DNA of 5,362 nt from Ruminococcus sp. (GTDB lineage: Bacteria > Bacillota > Clostridia > Oscillospirales > Ruminococcaceae), in contig JAILFF010000224.1 of NCBI GenBank assembly GCA_024697705.1, forward strand, positions 1 through 5,362, in the 5' to 3' direction. Shown piece after piece: positions 1 through 5,303 of the stretch. A model generated the notes under the pieces. The model was not told the origin of the DNA and did not search any database. It saw only the letters and a program-made list of their open reading frames with translations. The first letter of the stretch is position 1. Every line of letters begins with the position of its first letter. Position numbers and translations under genes: made by a program.

Positions 1-44
1 TCTTGACGGGCGGTATGCAAAAATATGAAACATATTTACGGACA
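1..44. other. Window-edge sequence without a recognisable gene
   Basis: This stretch precedes the first palindromic repeat and shows no coding signal. It holds one small perfect inverted repeat, AAATATG at 21-27 and CATATTT at 31-37 with a three-base AAA loop. There is no T-run after it, so I do not call it a terminator. It may be the spacer downstream of a gene lying outside the window. Confidence 0.4.
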
Positions 45-142
45 GTAGGGGCGCTCTGCACGAACCACGGCTCGTGCCCGTGAGCGCCCGCAAACTGCGC
101 CTTGTGACCAAAAAATGGGCGCACACATAGGTGCGCCCCTAC
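45..142 (+). repeat. Palindromic GTAGGGG...CCCCTAC repeat element, copy 1
   Basis: A 98-base element bounded by GTAGGGGCGC and its reverse complement GCGCCCCTAC, with one mismatch if the ends are extended to 12 bases (CTC against CAC). The left half folds as a long hairpin: outer stem 49-56 with 82-89 (8 bp) and inner stem 58-63 with 72-77 (6 bp). The right end is a second hairpin: GGGCGCAC at 117-124 pairs with GTGCGCCC at 131-138 around loop ACATAG. An outer 8-base inverted pair, TACGGACA at 37-44 and TGTCCGTA at 158-165, may mark a wider boundary. A second copy lies at 2731-2863 in the same orientation. It encodes nothing convincing. I infer a non-autonomous MITE- or REP-like element, or a family-specific structured spacer; which is undecided. 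Confidence 0.85.
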
Positions 143-201
143 AAGACTACTCGCCCGTGTCCGTACAATCGTTCGGCAAAGCGGCGGCAAGGCGTTTCGG
201 C

Positions 202-254
202 AAAAAATATCTTTTATCTTTTATCCATTATCTTATATCTTTCTTTATATCTTT
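202..254 (+). repeat. AT-rich TATCTTT heptad array abutting the gltX promoter
   Basis: A run of A is followed by seven-base units: TATCTTT at 208-214 and 215-221, TATCCAT 222-228, TATCTTA 229-235, TATCTTT 236-242, a five-base break, then TATCTTT 248-254. It ends two bases before the -35 box. Bases 202-225 match the reverse complement of 2674-2697 at 23 of 24 positions, so a related array lies inverted beyond the gltX gene pair. As an AT-rich tract next to -35 it could work as an UP element, but that is inference. Confidence 0.75.
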
Positions 255-255
255 C

Positions 256-284
256 TTGACAAGCGCGGCGTTTTGTGGTATAAT
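256..284 (+). promoter_or_regulatory. Near-consensus sigma-A promoter for gltX
   Basis: The -35 box TTGACA (256-261) and the -10 box TATAAT (279-284) are both exact consensus, separated by 17 bases, with an extended -10 TG at 276-277. Transcription would begin near 291. This leaves a leader of about 27 bases, too short for a T-box or another riboswitch. The promoter also rules out the upstream in-frame ATG at 273, which lies before the transcription start. Constitutive, strong expression is the expected outcome. Confidence 0.9.
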
Positions 285-317
285 AAAACAAATTGCTGTA
301 AAAAGGAATGGTCAAAA

Positions 318-1982
318 ATGGATAATAAATCACTTGCCGAACTTCTGTTCCCCGATGTCCGCGAGAGCCGCGAGGATATCGAAAAGCGCTACCCCGCGAG
401 AGACCTCCCCGACGGGGCTTGCGTGACGAGGATAGGTCCCAGTCCGACGGGCTTCGTGCATCTCGGCAACCTCTATAACGCCATCATCGCCGAGCGTATC
501 GCGCACCGCTCGGGCGGCGTTTTCTACCTCAGAATCGAGGACACCGACAACAAGCGCGAGGTCGAGGGCGCTGTCGAGACCCTCATAAACGCGATGGATT
601 ACTTCGGCGTTAAGTTTGACGAGGGCGCTGCCTCGACAGGCAACAACGGTGCTTACGGTCCTTATCGTCAACGTCAGAGAAAGGACATCTATCATGTGTT
701 CGCAAAGTGGCTCGTCGAACAGGGCAAGGCTTACCCGTGCTTCCTCACCGAAGACGAGCTGAACGATATCCGCGATAGACAAACTGCCAACAAGGAGAAC
801 CCCGGTATCTACGGAAAGTACGCCGAAGCAAACCGCAGTCTGACGCTCGAACAGGTCAAAGAGAACATCGAATCTGGCAAATCCTGGGTGCTTCGATTTA
901 AAGGAGAAGAAACGGGCGAGTATATTTCCGTTGAGGACGCTGTGCGCGGAAAGCTCGAAATGCCGCGCAATAACATGGATTTCGTGCTTCTCAAATCCGA
1001 CGGCATACCGACCTATCACTTCGCGCACGTCGTGGACGACCACCTCATGCACTCGACGCACGTTATCAGGGGCGAGGAATGGCTCTCGTCGCTGCCGATG
1101 CACGTCGAGCTGTTTAATACTTTAGGTTGGAGACTGCCTGTCTACTGCCACACCGCCACCCTCATGAAGATAGACGAGGAAAACGGCGGCAAACGCAAGC
1201 TCTCGAAGCGCAAAGACCCCGAGCTCGCCCTCAGCTACTACCAGCAGGAGGGCATCAGCCGCGACGTCGTGTGGGAGTTTTTGTTGACACTTCTGAACTC
1301 GAACTACGAGGAATGGCGGCTCGCAAACCCCGCCGTGAGCTACCTCGAATTCCCGTTCAGCTTCGAGAAGATGTCCGTTTCGGGAGCGCTCGTAGACCTC
1401 GAAAAGCTCCGCGACATCTCGAAGGAGGTCATCTGCGCGATGGCTCCCGAGAAGGTCTATGACGAGTGGCTCGACTGGTGCAGGGAGTACAGCACGGACT
1501 TTGCGGACTTGCTGTCCAAATATAAGGACAGGACGATAGCGGCTCTGAACGTCGGCAAGGGCGGCGGCACGAATTCATTCGTGCATAAGCCCCGCAAGGA
1601 CATCGAAAACTGGAAACAGGCTTGCGTTTTCATGAGCTTCTACTATGACGAGACCTTCAAAATCTACGACGAAATGCCCGCAGAGTGCGCGGATTCGGTT
1701 ACTGATTTCTTTAAGAAGTACCTCGAAACCTACGACCACTCGGACGACAGCTCGGCGTGGTTCGACAAAGTCAAGTCGATCACTGAACAGCTTGGGTTTG
1801 CTGTCAAGCCGAAGGACTTTAAGAAGGATCCCGACCAGTTCAAGGGCAGTATCGTCCACATAACAAATATGCTTAGGATCGCGCTGACAGGACACGCCAA
1901 CGCCCCCGACATCTGGGAGGTAAGCCATGTTCTGGGCGAAGATATAGTAAGAAATCGACTCGAAAGGTGGGTAAACAAATGA
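318..1982 (+). CDS. gltX: Glutamyl-tRNA synthetase (glutamate--tRNA ligase), long clostridial form
   Basis: This cytoplasmic class I synthetase charges tRNA with glutamate using ATP. In organisms without GlnRS it commonly also mischarges tRNA-Gln for GatCAB amidation; whether this one does cannot be read here. The 554-residue protein has the family signature GPSPTGFVHLGN at 40-51 (HIGH = H48-L49-G50-N51), RIEDTD at 72-77, SDGIPTYHFAHVVDDH at 227-242, HVIRGEEW at 248-255 and the KMSKS-type loop KLSKR at 294-298. The C-terminal half is the helical anticodon-binding region, ending in the typical pattern of an ALTGHANAPD segment followed by a leucine/arginine-rich tail. It is longer than the usual roughly 470-490 residues, partly through a 35-residue N-terminal extension with an ELLFPD motif that I associate with clostridial GltX. 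ATG 318 is chosen because AAGGA (303-307) lies 10 bases upstream and the alternative start at 273 precedes the mRNA start. The stop overlaps the next gene. Confidence 0.96.
   Translation: MDNKSLAELLFPDVRESREDIEKRYPARDLPDGACVTRIGPSPTGFVHLGNLYNAIIAERIAHRSGGVFYLRIEDTDNKREVEGAVETLINAMDYFGVKFDEGAASTGNNGAYGPYRQRQRKDIYHVFAKWLVEQGKAYPCFLTEDELNDIRDRQTANKENPGIYGKYAEANRSLTLEQVKENIESGKSWVLRFKGEETGEYISVEDAVRGKLEMPRNNMDFVLLKSDGIPTYHFAHVVDDHLMHSTHVIRGEEWLSSLPMHVELFNTLGWRLPVYCHTATLMKIDEENGGKRKLSKRKDPELALSYYQQEGISRDVVWEFLLTLLNSNYEEWRLANPAVSYLEFPFSFEKMSVSGALVDLEKLRDISKEVICAMAPEKVYDEWLDWCREYSTDFADLLSKYKDRTIAALNVGKGGGTNSFVHKPRKDIENWKQACVFMSFYYDETFKIYDEMPAECADSVTDFFKKYLETYDHSDDSSAWFDKVKSITEQLGFAVKPKDFKKDPDQFKGSIVHITNMLRIALTGHANAPDIWEVSHVLGEDIVRNRLERWVNK
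1963..1970 (+). promoter_or_regulatory. Shine-Dalgarno AAAGGTGG setting the ATG at 1979
   Basis: AAAGGTGG lies inside the last codons of gltX, eight bases before ATG 1979. An in-frame GTG at 1967 would place the start inside this site and has no ribosome site of its own at normal spacing, so ATG 1979 is preferred. Confidence 0.75.
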
Positions 1983-2671
1983 ACGAGATAATCACCGAAC
2001 TGCTGAAAAAGCTTGACGTTAAGCAAATAAACGAGCTTCTCGGCAAGCTTATCGGGAAAGACGGGCTTCTCAATAACGACATCGTGAAACAGCTTGCGGC
2101 GAAGCTCGGCGCCGACCCGCAGAAGCTGCTGTCTCTGCTGCCGAATATCCTTAAAAAGACGGGAGCAGACGGCACGAGCAAGCTCGCGCAGAGCGTTGGA
2201 GAAGCGCAGGCTCTGAACGCCGAAAAGCTTCTCTCGTGCTTAGACATATCTGAGCTTATAAAGCTGATACCCGCCGCAGGAGCGATAAAAGCAGTACACA
2301 GCGTGTCGAAGTTCGCTTCAAAGAAGATAGAAGAGGAAATGGGCAAGATAAAGGTAGTCGAGAGCACGTTATGGCAGGGCTCGGCGACCACCGAGATTCA
2401 GAAAGCCGCAGACCTCGCCGCCGAGTACGCAAAAACGGAAGTAGGGGAGACTGTCACGGAGGAAGACTTGACACTTCTGAAAGCCTATCGGGATTTGGCA
2501 AGCAAAGCACTTGACAGTGCGAAGGACAGGAAGGAAAAGCTTCTGAAAGCGGGCACCGACCGTTATTCCGACCCCGTCGCGGAGATGAACACGGCGATAA
2601 TCAAGTGCTCGGGGGCTTTAAGAACGCTCAACGAGAAGGTCGAAGCCGCCGAAAACAAGATAAAGAGATAA
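1979..2671 (+). CDS. Uncharacterised helical protein translationally coupled to gltX
   Basis: I do not recognise this 230-residue protein and see no catalytic motif. It appears almost entirely alpha-helical, charged and soluble, with no signal peptide and no full membrane span; the longest hydrophobic stretch, about residues 93-106, is short. Three leucine clusters recur in the N-terminal half: LLKKL at 8-12, LLSLL at 50-54 and LLSCL at 84-88. The first and third continue as LDVKQINELLGKLI and LDISELIKLI, which hints at an internal duplication. Residues from about 139 to the end are rich in A, K and E and could form a coiled coil or helical bundle. The start overlaps the gltX stop as ATGA, so ribosomes ending gltX can re-initiate, and expression should follow the gltX promoter. 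Its last codons and stop lie in an AAAGATA-type repeat. A role linked to GltX or translation is guilt by association only. A phage- or scaffold-like origin cannot be excluded. Confidence 0.8.
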   Translation: MNEIITELLKKLDVKQINELLGKLIGKDGLLNNDIVKQLAAKLGADPQKLLSLLPNILKKTGADGTSKLAQSVGEAQALNAEKLLSCLDISELIKLIPAAGAIKAVHSVSKFASKKIEEEMGKIKVVESTLWQGSATTEIQKAADLAAEYAKTEVGETVTEEDLTLLKAYRDLASKALDSAKDRKEKLLKAGTDRYSDPVAEMNTAIIKCSGALRTLNEKVEAAENKIKR

Positions 2672-2697
2672 AAGATAAAAGATATAAGATATTTTTT
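2664..2697 (+). repeat. AAAGATA heptad array, inverted relative to the upstream array
   Basis: Seven-base units AGAGATA (2664-2670), AAAGATA (2671-2677 and 2678-2684) and TAAGATA (2685-2691) are followed by six T. Bases 2674-2697 are the reverse complement of 202-225 with one mismatch in 24. The array begins inside the last codons of the preceding gene and includes its TAA stop. It is not self-complementary, so despite the T-run it is not a hairpin terminator. Confidence 0.7.
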
Positions 2698-2730
2698 GAA
2701 CCCGCAAATTCTTATAAACACGCAATTTTT

Positions 2731-2863
2731 GTAGGGGCGCACTGCATGAACTTGTTCATGCCCGTGTGCGCCCGCGTTTAGGCGCATTGTTCCCGAATGG
2801 GCGCGATGTTCCCGAATGGGCGCGATGTCTTCAAAACGGGCGCACACATAGGTGCGCCCCTAC
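2731..2863 (+). repeat. Palindromic GTAGGGG...CCCCTAC repeat element, copy 2 (expanded)
   Basis: A 133-base relative of the element at 45-142, in the same orientation. Its ends, GTAGGGGCGCAC at 2731-2742 and 2852-2863, are perfect 12-base inverted repeats. The left hairpin has outer stem 2735-2742 with 2766-2773 and inner stem 2744-2751 with 2754-2761. The right hairpin is GGGCGCAC / GTGCGCCC, and the last 26 bases (2838-2863) are identical to 117-142 of copy 1. The extra length comes from an internal 19-base unit at 2789-2807 repeated exactly at 2808-2826, with a diverged third unit after it. Short reading frames crossing it on either strand are artefacts of the repeat. Confidence 0.88.
2789..2826 (+). 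repeat. Tandem 19-bp duplication inside palindromic copy 2
   Basis: The unit GTTCCCGAATGGGCGCGAT occurs twice head to tail (2789-2807, 2808-2826) with no mismatch, followed by a degenerate version running into the right hairpin. Copy 1 has only one corresponding unit, so this expansion accounts for most of the 35-base size difference. Confidence 0.9.
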
Positions 2864-2890
2864 ATGAAATCGGGTCGTACAATTATTTTG

Positions 2891-2907
2891 AACCCGTGAG
2901 GGTTTTT
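2891..2907 (+). terminator. Weak terminator-like hairpin upstream of the MetRS-like gene
   Basis: AACCC (2891-2895) pairs with GGGTT (2900-2904) around GTGA and runs into TTT, giving five T in all at 2903-2907. The stem is only five pairs, so efficiency would be low. It could end leftover transcription from the gltX unit, or lie within the leader of the downstream gene as an attenuator-like structure. No good promoter is visible between it and the next ATG; TACAAT at 2922-2927 lacks a matching -35 box. Confidence 0.35.
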
Positions 2908-2950
2908 AAGGCAACAATTCATACAATAAATTACGGAAGAATGTGAAAAT

Positions 2951-5005
2951 ATGGCAAAAAATAAGGACGGAAAGCCGTTCGAGATACCCCGCCCGACGTT
3001 CCCGAAACGTGCGGTGATAACGGGCGGTATGCCCTACGGCAATAAGGAACTGCACTTCGGACACGTCGGGGGAATGATGGTCTTCGCCGATACCTACGCG
3101 AGATTTCTGCGCGACAGGATCGGCGAGGAAAACGTTATCTTTGTCAGCGGCACCGACTGCTACGGCTCGCCCATCGCGGAGGGCTGGCGCAAAAAGTGCG
3201 AGAGCGGCGAGTTTGAAGGCACCCTCGAACAGTTCGTGCAGATGAATCACGACAAACAGCGGGCGACCCTCGACGCTTACGGCATCAGCCCGAACCTCTT
3301 CGGCGCTTCGGGGCTCGGCAGAACGAAGGAGATCCACGCCGAAGTCACCGACAGATTCATCAGGTCGCTGTACAAAAAGGGTCAGCTCGAACGCATCTCG
3401 ACACAGCAGTTTTTCGACGACAAGGCGGGCGTGTTTTTAAACGGCAGACAGGTCATCGGCAAATGCCCCGTCGAGGGCTGCTCGGCTAAGGGCTACGCCG
3501 ACGAGTGCGATCTCGGACATCAGTATATGCCCGAAAACCTTATCGACCCCGTCAGCACCCTCACGGGCGAAACGCCTTCGATGAAGCCCGTCACCAACTG
3601 GTACTTCAAGCTGCCCGAATTTGGCGGCCTCATGAAGGGCTGGATAGGCGGTCTGCAAAAGCGCAAGGATATCCGCCCCGTCGTGTGGAAGACCATCGAC
3701 GAGTTTTTGAAGCCCCCCGCGATCTACATCATGCGTCAGTACGAGGAGAAATATTTGTCGCTTAAGGACAGCCTGCCCGTACACGAGTATTTCGAGGAGC
3801 CGAAAAAGCCCTCGTTCACGATACAGTTCGAGAAGCTCGCCGACAGCGACGAGGCGCACCGTATCCTCACCGAAAACGGCATACGCTGCCGCACGGGAAA
3901 AACGCTTGTTCCGTTCAGACTGACGGGCAACATCGACTGGAGCGTACCCGCGCCGCAGCTCGAAGACGAGGAGCCGCTCACCGTGTGGGTATGGCCCGAA
4001 TCGCTCTGGGCGCCTATTTCGTTTACCGAAGCGTATCTTGAAAAACTTGGCAAGCCTGCCGACGAGTGGAAGAAATACTGGTGCAGCAAGGACGCGCAGG
4101 TCTACCAGTTCATCGGTCAGGACAACATCTATTTCTATGGTATAGCCGAGCCCGCGATGTGGATGGCGCAGCAGTCGTCGGAGGAAAAGACCTTCGACCC
4201 GCCCGAAGGCGAGCTGCAAATGCCGACGATCGTGGCGAACTTCCACATACTTTTCTTAAACAAGAAGGCTTCAAGCTCGGGCGACATCAAGCCGCCGATG
4301 GCTGACGAGCTGCTGAATTACTACACTCCCGAGCAGCTGCGTATGCACTGGCTGGAGTTTGGTCTCGGGCAGCAGAGCGTGTCGTTCTTCCCGAAGCCGT
4401 TCAACAAGCCGCTTCTCGAAGAGGAAGCCGAGAAGAAGGCGCTCGGTGAGCCGACGAACGACCCGAAGTTCACCGACCCCGTAACGAAGAACGGCTTACT
4501 GACGAACGTTTACAACCGCATGATCCGCACGGCGTTCTACACGTTGCAGAAGCGTTTTGACGGCGTTCTGCCCGAGGTTCAGCCCGAGGAGAAGTTCCTT
4601 GAAGAGGGCAAGAAGGCGGTGCTCGATTACGAGCGGCAGATGTCGAGGTTCGCGTTCCACCAATGCACATACGTTCTCGATAGTTACATCAGGAGCGGCA
4701 GCAAGTACATGGCGAAGGCGTTAGCGAAGCCTGACGAGCTGACGGACGAAGATTTGGCGCAGGCGCTTGCGAACGTCTTCTATATAATAAGGATAGCGGG
4801 GGTACTGCTGCACCCGATGGCGCCGTTCGGCACGGAGAAGTTAAGGGAGTATCTGCAAGTTGACGAGCGTATCTGGTCGTGGGACACGATCTTCGAGCCG
4901 ATAAACCATTTTGTAAGTGCGGGGCACAAGTTAAAATTCCTGCCGCCGAGAACGGATTTCTTCACAAGGCACGAAAGTGAATTCGCGACGGAGGAAGAAA
5001 ACTGA
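2951..5005 (+). CDS. Class I aminoacyl-tRNA synthetase, divergent methionyl-tRNA synthetase-like
   Basis: This 684-residue cytoplasmic protein has the MetRS architecture and would be expected to activate methionine, or a similar amino acid, and load it on tRNA. The Rossmann domain opens with GGMPYGNKELHFGH (residues 25-38, HIGH = HFGH 35-38) and VSGTDCYGSP. A connective domain carries a zinc-knuckle-like C172-x4-C177 and C186-x3-H190 set, as in the E. coli/archaeal-type enzymes. FIGQDNIYFYGIAEPAMW (387-404) matches the family FIGKD block. The helical anticodon domain starts near residue 514 (NGLLTNVYNRM). Oddities: the KMSKS loop reads KASSS (439-443), lacking the second lysine; about 65 residues (roughly 260-324) are inserted before NIDWSVPAP; and the VWLDAPIGY-type methionine-site block reads VWPESLWAPISF. 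There is no C-terminal Trbp111-like tRNA-binding domain. The start is set by GGAAGA (2935-2940), ten bases upstream. It may be the housekeeping enzyme or a second, specialised MetRS paralogue; I favour the latter. Confidence 0.88.
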   Translation: MAKNKDGKPFEIPRPTFPKRAVITGGMPYGNKELHFGHVGGMMVFADTYARFLRDRIGEENVIFVSGTDCYGSPIAEGWRKKCESGEFEGTLEQFVQMNHDKQRATLDAYGISPNLFGASGLGRTKEIHAEVTDRFIRSLYKKGQLERISTQQFFDDKAGVFLNGRQVIGKCPVEGCSAKGYADECDLGHQYMPENLIDPVSTLTGETPSMKPVTNWYFKLPEFGGLMKGWIGGLQKRKDIRPVVWKTIDEFLKPPAIYIMRQYEEKYLSLKDSLPVHEYFEEPKKPSFTIQFEKLADSDEAHRILTENGIRCRTGKTLVPFRLTGNIDWSVPAPQLEDEEPLTVWVWPESLWAPISFTEAYLEKLGKPADEWKKYWCSKDAQVYQFIGQDNIYFYGIAEPAMWMAQQSSEEKTFDPPEGELQMPTIVANFHILFLNKKASSSGDIKPPMADELLNYYTPEQLRMHWLEFGLGQQSVSFFPKPFNKPLLEEEAEKKALGEPTNDPKFTDPVTKNGLLTNVYNRMIRTAFYTLQKRFDGVLPEVQPEEKFLEEGKKAVLDYERQMSRFAFHQCTYVLDSYIRSGSKYMAKALAKPDELTDEDLAQALANVFYIIRIAGVLLHPMAPFGTEKLREYLQVDERIWSWDTIFEPINHFVSAGHKLKFLPPRTDFFTRHESEFATEEEN

Positions 5006-5032
5006 AAGATAAACGCAAAGCAAGGGCATAAT

Positions 5033-5086
5033 AAAAGTCTTAGGAAGGGGCTGGCATGAGCAAGAACCAAAAGTCTTAGGAAGGGG
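5033..5086 (+). repeat. 18-bp direct repeat, period 36
   Basis: AAAAGTCTTAGGAAGGGG occurs exactly at 5033-5050 and 5069-5086. The second copy runs straight into the hairpin at 5089-5125, while the first is followed by an unrelated 18 bases. This looks like the boundary of a dispersed repeat with a partial duplication. Confidence 0.85.
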
Positions 5087-5088
5087 GT

Positions 5089-5125
5089 GTGGGGGAGAAC
5101 CCTTCTTCAGAAGGGTTTCCCCCAC
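5089..5125 (+). repeat. GC-rich hairpin, possible dispersed palindromic repeat
   Basis: The left arm 5089-5106 pairs with the right arm 5109-5125 with a single bulged G at 5097; the realistic loop is TTCA at 5106-5109. It lies 84 bases past the MetRS-like stop codon and could block 3' exonucleases, but the sequence after it is GAAAGCCC rather than a T-run, so it is not a standard intrinsic terminator. Confidence 0.8.
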
Positions 5126-5174
5126 GAAAGCCCACCAAGAACGCAAATCATATGTAAAAAGAGAAGCTGACCGA

Positions 5175-5275
5175 CCAAAATAAAATCGGCAATTCTTAAA
5201 TAAGCCTACAAAAAGGCGCAAAATAATGATTCTGCAAAATTGTTCGAGAACAAAAGAATTGCCGATTTTAATTGG
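5175..5275. repeat. MITE-like element with perfect 17-bp inverted repeats
   Basis: TAAAATCGGCAATTCTT (5181-5197) is exactly complementary to 5254-5270. Allowing a one-base gap, pairing extends outward to CCAA/TTGG, enclosing about 101 bases. The AT-rich interior includes a smaller palindrome TTGTTC-GA-GAACAA at 5240-5253, directly abutting the right arm. The interior is far too short for a transposase. I infer a non-autonomous element or a structured RNA; no target-site duplication is obvious. Confidence 0.7.
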
Positions 5276-5303
5276 ACGAAAGAGCGAAGCGATTTTCGTC
5301 CAA
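5272..5303. repeat. 10-bp inverted repeat hairpin TTGGACGAAA / TTTCGTCCAA
   Basis: Perfect arms at 5272-5281 and 5294-5303 flank a 12-base loop containing AGCGAAGCGA. Its left arm shares TTGG with the end of the preceding element, so the two may be parts of one composite repeat. AGCGATTTTCG at 5288-5298 reappears as its reverse complement in the last 11 bases of the window (5352-5362). Confidence 0.75.

Noticed and set aside
6..18. 13-base match ACGGGCGGTATGC with 3020-3032 in the MetRS-like HIGH region
   Set aside because: The match does not extend on either side, and one such match is not surprising in a window of this length.
273..317. In-frame upstream ATG extending GltX by 15 residues
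   Set aside because: It overlaps the spacer/-10 region of the promoter and precedes the expected transcription start near 291; ATG 318 has its own AAGGA.
115..426. 103-codon + strand reading frame
   Set aside because: It runs through the palindromic repeat, the heptad array and the promoter and overlaps gltX in another frame; no ribosome site or family resemblance.
330..1103. Long minus-strand frame opposite gltX
   Set aside because: Shadow of the GC-rich codon pattern of gltX; the + strand has clear GltX motifs over the same bases.
2731..2863. CRISPR-like or tRNA-like structure
   Set aside because: Only two adjacent 19-base units with no spacers, and the fold is simple hairpins without a cloverleaf or T-loop motif.
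2941..2946. ATGTGA start-stop minimal frame before the MetRS-like gene
   Set aside because: Its ATG directly abuts GGAAGA with no spacing, whereas ATG 2951 is correctly spaced; probably chance.
3437..4246. 269-codon minus-strand frame opposite the MetRS-like gene
   Set aside because: Arginine/leucine-rich shadow translation with no domain, antisense to well-supported synthetase motifs.
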